DNA from: Falciphora oryzae
Taxonomy: Eukaryota; Ascomycota; Sordariomycetes; Magnaporthales; Magnaporthaceae
DNA length: 30,533 nucleotides
Direction of reading: 5' to 3'
NCBI GenBank assembly: GCA_000733355.1
Contig: JNVV01000042.1
Location: 314,472-345,004, forward strand
This document shows, in pieces, positions 11,058-20,785 of this stretch. The translations under genes were made by a program, and so were the position numbers. The notes beneath the pieces are model-generated. The model was given only the letters and a program-made list of their open reading frames with translations, made no database searches and had not been told where the DNA came from. The stretch's first letter is position 1. Every line of letters begins with the position of its first letter.

Positions 11058-11726
11058 GGGGCTGTTCTAGGGTAATCGGGTTTTTTGGTTTTTCCATATT
11101 ATTTTCGAAAACCGTTTAAAACCCGGTTTGCGGATCCGCGCGGACCCTTGTGAAAATCCTTCGCAAGACCCGCCAGAAGTATCTTTTCCCAAGCCAACGA
11201 GTCGCGTTGACACAAGCCCTGGCCGCTCCCGGCGCCACCTCCTTTGCCACCCCCTAACCAAAGCTGTGTCACGTTGAATATATAAAGCCGGCCACCCTCC
11301 CGCCTTTCGAGGAGCTTTTGCCTTGGAAAATTTCAGCCCCAAAGAGGGCCGCTCCAAGAAGGGCCGCCTTAAGGAGGGCCGCTCTGTTATGGCGTGGCGT
11401 GCCCTTTCGTGTAGCCCTGGCCTTACAAGAGGGTACTTGAGCCTCCAATTGAGCCAAAGTCCCAGCTTTGGCTTAGTCGTCCTTTTAGTAGCAAGTGGGT
11501 GGAGGCTCCTACTGCCGAACCGTGACACGCTCCAAGGAGGGCCGGGCACGTGTAGGAGGCCGGGCACGTGTAGAAGGCCGGGTACGAGGGTTTAATGCGT
11601 GCAGACAGGACCAAATAATAATAAATCTTTTTTTTTCTTTTTTTTGCCACCTTTTAAAGGGGAAATTTATTTGGGAACTGTTGTTAAAGGTTGAAAATAG
11701 AAAAAAAAACCTATTTATAAAGGTAC

Positions 11727-11973
11727 TGTTGGATTGCACTGGCCTGTGCAGGCAATCGGCAGAGCCCAGAGAGAGTCGGATCCTCCGGTCCCGTGATCTC
11801 TGATCACGGGATCCGAGGACCCGCAAGCCCGCGGAGGCTGGGAGCAGGGGAAGGGCCCTTTGGTGATCTGGATCATGTATATATAGCCTCCCTTCTGCTC
11901 CCTCTCTGGCAGATAGATCCCTTTCCTCTTCGTGCACAATAGATTATGATTCCTCTGATATAAGGGATCATTG
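11727..11973 (+). mobile_element. Partial LTR of a retrotransposon inserted in copy C, ending at the gap
   Basis: The LTR starts TGTTGGAT immediately after GGTAC, the point where the uninterrupted paralogue continues with ATTTTTTC. It aligns with the reverse complement of the solo LTR at 28206-28458: shared GTGCAGGCAATCGG, AGGGCCCTTTGGTGATCT, TATATATAGCC (probable TATA box), GCTCCCTCTCT and GCAGATAGATCCC. It holds an extra hairpin absent from the other copy (TCCCGTGATC, 3-nt loop, GATCACGGGA; 11789-11811). The 3' end and any internal region are lost in the N run. The TGTTGGA terminus is typical of copia-type elements, but no pol is visible to prove it. Confidence 0.8.
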
Positions 11974-12014
11974 NNNNNNNNNNNNNNNNNNNNNNNNNNN
12001 NNNNNNNNNNNNNN
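11974..12014. other. Assembly gap of 41 Ns
   Basis: A run of N with no sequence information; true length unknown. It falls in the repeat-on-repeat structure at 11058-12190, which explains why assembly failed there. Any open frame crossing it is artefactual. Confidence 0.99.
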
Positions 12015-12190
12015 CACCTTCTAAAGGGGAAATTTATTTGGGAACTGTTGTTAAAGGTTGAAAATAGAAAAAAAAATCTATTTATAAAGGTACATTTTTT
12101 CTTGCAGGGCCCCTTGTGACGATCCTCGCTTATCCAAAAAACCGGCCAGGGGTCGAAAAAACCAAAAAACCAATAGTCTAGAACAGCCCC

Positions 12191-12793
12191 TTAGTTGATC
12201 TGATCGCACAAGGGTCTCCCCGTGAAAGCCTAGTGTTTTTACATAGTGGTAGACCTGCCAGCCGTGTCAGGGTCACGACTCGTCTGTGCCTGGAAGCACA
12301 GGGCACCCCGGGTGCGATCTCCACAGCGTCGTTGTGCGCCCCGTGCATTTGGATGTCAGGGGTCACCTCGCACCAAATATGCCCATAGCCAAGCAGAGCC
12401 GCGACAGCCGTCGACCAGCTGCGACGTAAGCAAAAGAGGCAATTGACGGTTAGAAGCTGCTGATGCTTTGATAGATTGCATACGTACCCTAGGTAGATAC
12501 CTACTTGCCCTCATTCATGACAATTAATTGCTGACTTGGAGAGCTGGATCCGGATGATGTGACTTCTTGCCACGGACGCAAAACCTGGGGCCCTCAGCCT
12601 AGTCCCCCCCGCGTCACGTCGCGCCCCCAAAATAGTCGCGCGACCCCACAATCTATTTGTGTACCCTGACTGCCGGGCGAGCGTGGTGGCGAGCCAAGGC
12701 CAACATGGAGAGCCTCAATTGTTTGCCAAAACGGGAATCAACGTTGCGTGGAATCGCCATGTATCACAACAGCGACAGACGGAGAACCAGCCC
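12191..12793. other. Spacer and promoter-side region upstream of the secreted protein gene
   Basis: No gene was recognised. The interval runs from the end of TIR element C to the TATA box of the gene at 12908. It contains a CCTAGGTAGATACCTAC near-palindrome at about 12487-12503. Short open frames have no family features. Confidence 0.45.
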
Positions 12794-12800
12794 TATATAT
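12794..12800 (+). promoter_or_regulatory. Probable TATA box of the secreted repeat protein gene
   Basis: TATATAT lies about 110 bp before the ATG at 12908. A CT-rich leader (TTTTCCCTCACCC..., about 12836-12900) follows, and the start codon sits in CGCCAAAATGC with A at -3. Together these resemble a strong, inducible fungal promoter. Confidence 0.55.
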
Positions 12801-12907
12801 TTCCATCGGCCAACCCCTCTCGGTCCGTTTAATGTTTTCTTTTCCCTCACCCACACGGTCCATTACCATCCCTCTCCCACCTCACGCTCTACATCTCAAC
12901 CGCCAAA

Positions 12908-13390
12908 ATGCAGTTCCCCGTCGGCACCATCACCCAGGCTCTCCTCGCCCTCCTCGTCCTCCAGGTCGCCGCGGCGCCCGTGGCGACTGGGGCCGAGCTG
13001 CAGCAACGCGACCCCAATCTTATCGACCAGGGGAAGAAGGTGGTTGGCGATATAGTCCAGGCCAAGAAGGACTACGACAGGGCGAACAGCCTGGCCAACA
13101 AGGTCAAGGGGCTCGTCGGGCGCGACCCCAGGAGGGGCCCCGGGCACAGCGCCGTAGTTACGGATTTCGCGCAGAGCAGGAAGAACTACAAGACAGCGAT
13201 GGACCTGGTCAACAAGCACAAGGGCAAGCTCGGGGGCGCCGTCAAGCGCGACGAGCTCCACCAGAACCAGGCGCGCCGCCAGCGGGGCCCGGGGCGGCCC
13301 AACTCGGACGGCGGCGAGACGCTCAAGTTCCACATCAAGATGGGCGGGAGCACCAAGGACCTCTACAAGATGCGCAAGATGACGCCCTGA
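12908..13390 (+). CDS. Small secreted cysteine-free protein with internal repeats
   Basis: A single exon of 160 aa. A signal peptide (MQFPVGTITQALLALLVLQ, likely cut after the AAA at about 23) is followed by a lysine-rich mature protein with no cysteine. Two imperfect repeats can be aligned: VVGDIVQAKKDYDRANSL (about 45-62) then ANKVKG, and VVTDFAQSRKNYKTAMDL (about 83-100) then VNKHKG. Arg-Asp junctions fall at 34/35 (QQRD), 72/73 (VGRD) and 114/115 (VKRD), spaced 38 and 42 residues. Only the last is a clear dibasic Kex2 site; ARRQR at about 122-126 is another basic candidate. The tail (GETLKFHIKMGGSTKDLYK) is not repeated. I know no family match. The design resembles Kex2-processed repeat precursors or small secreted effectors. 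The gene sits between TIR element C and the MULE. An alternative is a structural or cell-wall-associated secreted peptide. Confidence 0.8.
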   Translation: MQFPVGTITQALLALLVLQVAAAPVATGAELQQRDPNLIDQGKKVVGDIVQAKKDYDRANSLANKVKGLVGRDPRRGPGHSAVVTDFAQSRKNYKTAMDLVNKHKGKLGGAVKRDELHQNQARRQRGPGRPNSDGGETLKFHIKMGGSTKDLYKMRKMTP

Positions 13391-13781
13391 GGAGCGAGCA
13401 TGCAAAGATGAGCTTTCGCACCGAGGCACAGCGCGCTCATGGGGGCATCTTGAGGCCCTAGAAGATTCAAGCCCGATTTGGCTTTCCCTTTTCTTTTTCT
13501 TTTTCTTCTCTTCGCCTTTTTACGCTTGTTGCATAGCGCATGCTGCCTTTGTGCAGCTGGAGTTTGGCATGGGAGCGCCGGTTTGAGCTTATGGCTGGGG
13601 ACTTTTTGCTGTCGTTCTGTTTTCCCCTGGGTTTCGTCTTTTTGCCGTTTTTGCCGTTTTGTTGGTTTGCTCTGCGTCTGGTTTTTTGCCCTCCCCTTTT
13701 GTCGCCCTTCTCTGTTTCCCTTCCCTCCCCCTTTTTTTTGTCGTTTTCCCCCCTGCTTTTCTGCTTTTCTGCTTTTCTTCA
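13391..13781 (+). other. 3' region of the secreted protein gene, containing an A-free tract
   Basis: The stop at 13388-13390 is followed by a T/C-rich region starting with TTTTCTTTTTCTTTTTCTTC (about 13489-13508). From 13602 to 13780 (179 nt) the plus strand contains no adenine at all. The tract is T-rich, with GCCGTTTTTGCCGTTTTG and three CTGCTTTT units near its end. It could be 3' UTR or non-transcribed low-complexity DNA. An open frame across it reads only a Phe/Leu/Cys-rich string and is not credible as a protein. Confidence 0.7.
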
Positions 13782-13834
13782 AGGGCTTCGTTAGCAGGAC
13801 CGCACGTTTTGTTGGAGGGACCGCAAATAGTGGA
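13782..13834 (+). repeat. Left terminal inverted repeat of the MULE (53 bp)
   Basis: It is identical in reverse complement to 22408-22460. Inside it, weaker similarity continues (CACAGTGC and CATTCGGTACC recur in both subterminal regions). Confidence 0.93.
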
Positions 13835-14210
13835 ACCCACAGTGCAGCACTTTTCCATTCGGTACCACTGCCAAATCGCCGCCAATTGCGAATGCATCAA
13901 TGCCAGACCTGTGCCAATCAAGTAATTAACAACAACAACTCGTATCTCAACGCACAACGTTCAATTAAACCCCCAAGACTACAATGCACTCCTGGATTTC
14001 CTGTGTGGCCTGCCGAGTATTTGCCTCCTTTTCAGCCATCTTTTCATCGAATCTGCACTCAAATTCAGTGGGAATCAGGTCAATCTCCTCCTTTTCGTTA
14101 TCTACAAACTCGTATCTCGTTATCATGCGCGCAGATCGTCGTGGGTTGGCGGTGCCGGCCTCGTAGGTACCCTCCTCTCTACGGAGGGGATCCGGTAACG
14201 AGGAAGGTTC

Positions 14211-14270
14211 ACGGCCACGGGCACGGCCACGGCCACGGGCAGGCTAACGGCCACGGCCACGGGCAGGGCC
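14211..14270 (+). repeat. GGCCAC-type hexanucleotide repeat inside the MULE
   Basis: Tandem GGCCAC/GGGCAC units form an imperfect microsatellite in the MULE 3' subterminal region. A shorter related string in the opposite orientation (GCCCGTGGCCGTTGGCCGTT, about 22169-22188) lies near the other end. The two may be paired subterminal motifs of the transposon. Confidence 0.6.
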
Positions 14271-14852
14271 CGTTGAGAGTCGGGCCGGCGCTATAGAAGG
14301 GGGCGGCTGCGCCTTTTGCACCTCGTCTTTCTCGGCGATCTCGTATAAGCTCGGTAGGCGTTTGGTCGAGTTATATGCGGCTATAAACCCTCGAGGGCGT
14401 CCTTTGCCTCGAATCGGGGTTGGATCCAGCGGTCCAACGGGGCGCTAAGGACCTAGAACGTACGAAGTTATCGACTCCCGGTCCCAACGCTAATACGGAT
14501 CGAACTGGGTGACGGAAAGCAGCTCGTTATTAGCGAGATGATGGAAAAGGACGTGGCGGCAGGGCAATCCGTAGGAAGCCGTGATAGTACAAGTGCAGGG
14601 CTCGTTAGGTGCCAGGTCCCAATAGCCTTGCCGAGGTTGCTTTAGCAAGGCCGCGATTTCTTCCTCGCACCTCCGCAGCGCCTGCAGCACGATTTGGCTT
14701 TTGACAAAGCCGTAAAGTAGCTCGTTAAGCCCGAACGGCGCCTTATTCATCCCCTGGTTGCGTGCGAGCTTGATATCCGCTGTTTGGTTGCGCTAATATG
14801 ATGTTAATTTACGAAAAACTGTAGCCAGATCGCCGCCCGCGCTTGTAATAAA

Positions 14853-15068
14853 TGTCACGATTAGGGAGCGTAGGCTTCGCAGCCAGGTGCAATTAATGCT
14901 ATGGACTAAAGACTTTTTTATAAAGAGGAAGCAAAGAAGAAAGGCGCGGCGCGCCGAAGGCGCGATGCGGTAGAAAAAGCGGTGCGGCGTTTTATCGCAC
15001 GAGCCATTTCGTAACGCGTGCTTACGTGGATGCCTGCGGCGTGCGGTGAACTGCCCTAGGGCGTCACA
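14853..15068 (-). repeat. 3' LTR of the chromovirus (216 bp)
   Basis: It begins TGTCACG and ends GCGTCACA (plus strand). Compared with the other LTR there are 16 differences, all transitions (my count by eye), and no length change. Confidence 0.92.
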
Positions 15069-15109
15069 CTACCCCTTCTCAAACCCGAGTATCGCGTACG
15101 CGGTGCTCG

Positions 15110-18100
15110 AGGCTTTATTTATATCGTGTTGGCCTTTTTTTTGTTACTCCCGCATGTTCTGCCACGTTGTCATTATCCCGATCCTCCGGATACACGTCCT
15201 TTGCTGCCGCTTTAATCCAGTTTTGCAAGTTAACCGGCGGTCCTGCGGCCTTTAGGTATATTAGGTGGAACGTTTCCAACGCGGTGGCAGCGTTTTTAAA
15301 GTTCTCTACCAAATACCATTCGTCGTTAAGGTCGCATCCTTTCCAGCTAACCTAGTATTGCAGCTTTTTTGCTTTACCGGTAACCCGGGATGCCAATACC
15401 CTGTCGATTTCCCATTTTGGCTCGCCGTTAATATCCTTTGGGGGCTCCGGCTTTTAATGCTGTTGCGGCAGCGGGTCGTTCGGAGACTTGCGAAATCGAT
15501 CTGCGTGGAAAAAATTCAAGCCCTTGTATCCCGGTGGCACTTCGAGGACGAAACTGTGGCCTTGTTTTTTTAACACCTTTTATGGGCCGGCGTATTAAAA
15601 GTTTAAGCGGGTTGTAGGCGCTGCAATTGTGAAACCTTTTTTCCGAACAAATACCAAGTCGCCGACTTTAAAGTTTACCGGGCGTCGCTTTTTGTTAGTT
15701 TGGATTTTTTGGGCCTTTTGCGCGGCTAATGCGTTGTTATAAGCCAGATCCTGCACGGCTTTGGTTTGGTTTACTAGCTCCAGGGCTTTTTGCTGTCGTT
15801 CGTTTTCGACGTCAGTTGGAGGCAGTTTTTGAAATAGCGGATTCCGGGGTTCGCAGCCTAGCAGGACCTTTAAAGGGGCCATACCTAAGAACGAGTGCTA
15901 TACGGCGTTATAGGCAAAATCGAAAGCGGGAAAGTGCACGCTCCACTGCTTTTAGTACTTGTCCACGTAAAACCGTAACTGTTGGTCCAATTCAGCATTA
16001 GTAATTTTAATTGCGCCTTAAGTTTGCGGATAAAGGGCGCTGCCGTAACGGTGCTTCGTGCCTGTAAGTTTGTTAAGTTTGGCGAGGAACTTAAAAATAA
16101 AAGGACTTGCGTTATCTAATAGCCAAACGGAAAGGCAACTTAAAATACGGTACAGCTGCCGGTAATACCGTATCGTAAGGACCTTAGCGGTATCGGTTTT
16201 ATAGCTTGGAAGCGTGCATTTAATTCTGCTAAATTTGCAAACGAAAACCCAAACGTAATCGTAGCCGTGGTCGTCCTTCGGTATGTCCTTGCTATCGATA
16301 GCGACTTGTTTTTAAACGATTTTAGGGACGGGCAATGGATGCAACAAGCTAGGTGTTTTGTTATGCTTGGACTTGTTACGGTGGCATTCGTAGCAATTGT
16401 TGATATATCGGCGGACGTCCTTATTTATGCTTTCCCAAAAATAGTCCCTTTTGAAGAGGCGGATAGTTTTGTTCTAACCGCCGTAGGCGAAAATTGGGGG
16501 GGCGTGGGCTTCGCGGATAAGCGCGGTGCGAAAAGCAATCTTTCCGTTTATCGTTAGGGGCGGTACTATAAGTCGGCCTTTTTAGTAACTTAAACTTTAC
16601 CGAGTGTTTTCGAATCGCACGAGTTCAGCGAGGTCGGCTCCGTAAATGTTTTAAATCGTTAAAGTAATTGCTTGGATTTAGGCCGAAATAGTTTTAGGCA
16701 TTTTTGGGGCTGGATTTAAAACTTTCTCAAAAGGAACGAGCGTAAAAAAACGCTCCTCTGCCTTTCGAGCTTTAACCGTAGGCGACTCGACCGTTTTCCG
16801 GGACAGGGCATCGGCAACGACATTCTCCTAGCTTCGGCGGTATTGGAACTAGTAGTCGAAATTAGCGAAATACGTGCTCCACTTTATTTAGCGGACACCA
16901 AGCTTCTATTTGGTTATAAAATGAACGAGGGTTTGGTGATCCGTAACGATGGTGATTTTCGATCCCCACAATTCAGCTTCGAAGTGCTTAAGCGTTTGAA
17001 TAACGGCGAGGAGTTTTCGATCTTGGATCGGGTACGTTCGTTTAGCTGGAAATATGGTTTTGCTAAAGTAACCCACTGGTTTCTAAATCCCGTCTTTTTA
17101 TTGTTGTTAGACAACTTTTCCTGTGGCGTTGCGTGACGCGTTGGCTTCGATTCGGGTCGGGCGTTCCGGGGTAAAAAACGCTAGGACCGGGGCTTCGGTA
17201 GCCAGCTTCTTCATTTTCTTAAAGGCGTTTTTTTATTTAGGCCCCATTTCGAAGGTGGCGTTTTTTTTAAAGAAACGTGTTAAGGGTTCGGCACCGTCGC
17301 TCGCGTGGTAACAAAACATTCGCACGTAATTGCACAATCCGAGGAAGGATTTAACCGTAAACTTGTTAGTAAGGTCCTCGAATTTCCAGTTGGTAATGGC
17401 GGCTATTTTGGTGGGGTCTATCCGGACGCTTTGGCCGATTTCGATAACTAGGCCTAGGTATTCTAATATCGTGGTGTTAAACCGGCTTTTTTTAATATCT
17501 CCTTGGAAGTGGGTTTGGTTTAACCGGTAAATAACTTCTTCGATATAAGCCTAATGCGTAGCCTCGTTAGATTCTTCCGAATAGATTAGGACGTCGTCAG
17601 CGTACGCGCTCGCGAAAACGTTTAGGAGCTCGTTCAATTGGGCGTTAATAAACGCTTGCTACCAAATTGGGCCGACCTTAAATCCGAAAGGGAGGACTTT
17701 CCACTAAAATGTCCTTTAGCGTGTCCGGAAAACCGTTAAGTACCGTAACTTTACCGATATTAACAATCGGTTAAACGCGCGGATAATGTCGACCTTAAAC
17801 AGTCTTTTGGCCTTACTATATTTGGAAATCGTGCCGTTAACGTCGGGTACTAAAACGAGGCGGGATTTAAGAAATTTGTTCACTTAGCGATAGTTTTGAC
17901 AAAAACGCCGTTCGTTTGAATGTGGTTTCGGGACGAAAAGGTTTGGAGCAGGTCTATCGGCTATATAGGGTTTGATAAAACCGAAAGCGAAAAGTTCGTT
18001 GGTGGTTTGTTTTTCGAATGGGAGCATCGAAAAAGGTGTCCGGTAGGTAGGCGGCGATCCTTTTAAAGGTTTTTCCAGCTCGAAAACTACGTCGTACCTA

Positions 18101-18990
18101 AGTCGATTCGGTGGAAGCTTGGTGGAAGCTTTTTTTGAAAAGAACCTTTTTAAATAAGCAATTTCCGGGGGAATTAGGTTTCGGACGAGCTTAACATGCT
18201 TATGGTCCTTATCGACGGGAAAGGGAATCGGTTGGCCAAAAAAGGTTCGCTAGGGTTTAACCGAAATTGCCTGGATCCTAGCGGTAAATTCGGGGCTTTT
18301 GAAAGGAACTGGGGCGTTCGGAAAAGGCAAAAACTTCCACCTTTTTTAGCGGGGGTCGTTTTTAATTTAGGCTTAAAAAGCCTGGATTTCCGTCGGCGGG
18401 GGGAGGGAAAAGGTTACCGATTTGGGGTGCGATCGAGGTTACCGTTGCCGTTCCGGGTTAGTGAGGATGGCCTGAATTTGGTGCGATTAACGTTTTTTTT
18501 AATTTGCTAGTCCATTAAGCGATTTCGCCGTTGGGCATTACGTTGGGTTACGGCGTTAAAGCGACCGTTAGACGGGGAAATGGTAATGGCCGGGGAAAAC
18601 TTGGTATTATTAAATAGGGCGTCGGGCCAAATAATCTCCCGCTTTAATGGGCGGAGGAAAAGGTTTTTTTCTACCAGCTAAAGCAATTTTATAAAAATAT
18701 CGTAACCAGTATTTGCGATTTAAAACTTTTAATTAACGAAACGGCGGCCGTTTATTTCGAAAATGGCGATAAGGATGTGGGTTACATTTGTTATTGGGAA
18801 ATTACGGAAATCGGAAAGGGCAATAGGTCGAAATAGCCGTTTAACTTCGGCCTTAAAATGCTTTTTAGCAAAAGCGGCTGCTTTGTAGCTAATAAAGAGG
18901 TGGGCTGTAGCTCCAATGTTACAAAGTGCTTTAAAATCGATTTTAAGACCGCTGCGTTAAAGCTGCGCTCTAAAAAGGAAAAAGGGTTAA
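15110..18990 (-). pseudogene. Chromovirus pol remnant: protease, RT, RNase H, integrase, chromodomain
   Basis: Protease is suggested by NTGYDIFIKLL near 18690. Reverse transcriptase shows VDIIRAFNRL (about 17800) and the catalytic YADD (17593-17604) followed by VLIYSEE. RNase H reads HPVGYFSKT-like KPVGYFSKTIFPAKRTYP and VTDHQTLVHF (about 16930-17080). The integrase zinc finger keeps NCYECHRNK (about 16380-16410), then TPSLLHPLPVP. The integrase core shows VAIDSKDIP and LLDNASPF, but the third catalytic residue is Lys (GAIKITN, codon 16006-16008) in place of Glu. The C-terminus has FKVGDLVFVRKKGFT (15600-15680) and a chromodomain, VSWKGCDLNDEWYLVENFKN (about 15290-15350). Stops such as TAG at 17551-17553 fit TGG-to-TAG change. 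The chromodomain would direct insertion to heterochromatin. Confidence 0.87.
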
Positions 18991-19149
18991 CTTTTATTAC
19001 CGATCCTAGCTATATTAAACATTTGGACCGCCGAAGAAATTTCCGGCGGTTTATTTAATTTTTCGACTCGTATACCGAACACGATAAAATCGATTCGCTA
19101 ATGTTTAAGTCGCTTTCCTCGTTAAGCAGTGCTTTTTTTGCTTCGAAAC

Positions 19150-20449
19150 GGCGGAAAATTGCGGCGATCTTTTTCTTTTCCTGGCAGTTTCGAGCTAAAT
19201 AACTTTATCCGCTGCAGGCGTAGTAAACGCCGTTCGTTTTAAGCGTAGCTAGTTTGGTGTTTTTTTTGGGGGCTTTATCCTTAAGCACGTCGGGAATACG
19301 GAATTTGCGCCTACGGTGTTTGCGACGTTTGTTATTCTTTTCCGGGGTTTTTGCTTGTTTTTCCTTACGAATTAGGTGGGTACGATAATAGGCTAGGGCG
19401 GCGCCGGTTACGCTGCGGGTAAACATTTCGTAGCTAATATTAGGGTCTTTGGTATCGTTAAACAGGCGGGGATTAAGGTTTGGGGGAATATGTTTGAAAA
19501 AAATACTTTTACGTTCCTTTATAATAATATTGGCGCGGTTGGCTAGCACGTTAATCTTTGCGATAAACTGGTGGATGTTTATAAATTTATTAGCTAGGTC
19601 GTATATTATTTTGCTAAATTCGGTTCGAGCTTTAGTAGGTTAATAGGCGTCGTGATAAACGGCGGCGAGCGTGGCTACCATTTCTAACGCGTTAGTAAAC
19701 GGGTTTTTGGAAAAGGGGTTGTATCGGGCTTCGAGGAGGAAGTTGGTATTTCCGGTCGTATTCGCATAAATTACAGCCATACAACTGCGTTCGTTTTTAA
19801 AGGTGGTATCGTCTTCTATAAACTTATCGGCCAAACGGACCACCTAATTGGTAAACTCGTCCTTGTCGCCGCTGAAGGCGCTAAGCTCCATTCCGGTGCG
19901 CTTATTTTTCGAGTTATAGTCTGGGTTTTTGGTTGTTATGCCGCTTTTGTCGTCGTAAGGTTTAAAGGTTGGGAGGGCGGTTACGCCAATAGGTACGAAC
20001 GCTGTACCTTTAAAAACGCTTTCGGCTGGGGTAAATTGGCGGGAAATAAAGGCGCCCTAGGTTCGGAATTGGGATATAACGGCGGCGACAACCGCCGCCA
20101 CGTCGGCCTGCTAGGCAGGCGGGGAGGGGGTTTGACCAAATATGGTTGTATTTAAGTTGTTATCCTCGACCAGGTTTTCGTTTGTTAATTTAAACGCCTG
20201 GTTTTCTTTTTATTATAATTGCTTCTTTGCGCTTTGGAACGGGTAATCGGGGTTGGTCTTTTGCTTCGCGAGCGCGACGTCGGGCTCGTAAAAGACCTCG
20301 ATCTCGGACTCGATGTCGTTTTTTGGGTTTGTAGGTTGGGACGGCGTATTTTTTGCCGCGGGGTTAGCCTCGGTAGGCTCTTTTAACACGTTTTTTGTCA
20401 AGCGAGATAACTTTTTCGTAAACGACCCCCAGTCCTTTTTTTTGGGCAT
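19150..20449 (-). pseudogene. Chromovirus gag remnant
   Basis: It begins MPKKKDWGSFTKKLSRL at 20449. Downstream frames carry capsid-like text (ADKFIEDDTTFKNERSC, FTNALEMVATLAAVYHDAY) and a basic stretch KNNKRRKHRRRKFR. The zinc knuckle near 19190-19235 reads Y-YA-C-SG*S-Y-LARN-C where CX2CX4HX4C is expected. The first Cys and the His are both Tyr, and a stop lies between; each is explained by a single transition. Several stops split the frame. Confidence 0.75.
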
Positions 20450-20569
20450 AAGGTCGTATTATCGCGTAAGGTTTTGCGTCGTTTACGTCCGACGGAGCTA
20501 AGGGGTAAAATAAGTGGTGCTGTATTTAATAAATCGCTCAGCCAGCGAAATATGGAAATAGAAAAGTAA

Positions 20570-20785
20570 TATTACGATTAGGGAGCGTAGGTTTCGCAGC
20601 CAAATGCAATTGATGCTATGGACTAAAGACTTTTTTATAGGGAGGAAGTAAGGAAAAAAGGCGCGGCGCGCCGAAGGCGCGATGCGGTAAAAAAAGCGGT
20701 GCGGCGTTTTATCGCACGAGCCATTTCGTGACGCGTGCTTACGTGGATGCCTGCGGCGTGCGGTGAACTGCCTTGGGGCGTTACA
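20570..20785 (-). repeat. 5' LTR of the chromovirus (216 bp)
   Basis: It begins TATTACG, where the partner has TGTCACG, and ends GCGTTACA. The altered TG terminus itself shows a G-to-A change. On the minus strand this is the promoter-bearing upstream LTR. Confidence 0.92.

Larger units (their letters stand above)
11058..12190. mobile_element. TIR element (copy C), PIF/Harbinger-like, interrupted by an LTR and a gap
   Basis: The left end GGGGCTGTTCTAGGGTAATC matches the reverse complement of the right end, GGGGCTGTTCTAGACTATTG; each is followed by a TTTTTTGGTTTTT-like tract. TTA flanks both sides (11055-11057 and 12191-12193), giving a perfect 3-bp target duplication as in PIF/Harbinger. Left subterminal sequence is shared with copy B and right-end sequence with copy A. 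The interior has short tandem GAGGGCCGCTC-like units (about 11340-11385) and three GGCCGGGCACGTGTAG-like units (about 11540-11590). No transposase is visible, so it is non-autonomous. A copia-like LTR enters at 11727, then 41 Ns, then the right end resumes with an 86-bp segment that duplicates 11641-11726. The outline may therefore be an assembly composite of two copies. Confidence 0.7.
14853..20785 (-). mobile_element. Complete-length Ty3/gypsy chromovirus, RIP-damaged, nested in the MULE
   Basis: The element is 5,933 bp, bounded by 216-bp direct LTRs and a perfect 5-bp target duplication ATAAA (14848-14852 and 20786-20790). All coding signals read on the minus strand, so the 5' LTR is the right-hand one. 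The order is gag, protease, reverse transcriptase, RNase H, integrase, chromodomain, the Ty3/gypsy arrangement. Stops interrupt every domain, so it is defective. A primer-binding site could not be identified with confidence. Confidence 0.92.

Noticed and set aside
11067..11567. 166-codon minus-strand frame in TIR element C
   Set aside because: It includes the inverted terminal repeat and tandem repeats in its coding path and matches no transposase.
13478..14296. 272-codon plus-strand frame after the secreted gene
   Set aside because: It arises from an A-free tract that cannot form stop codons, then runs into the MULE end; the composition is not protein-like.
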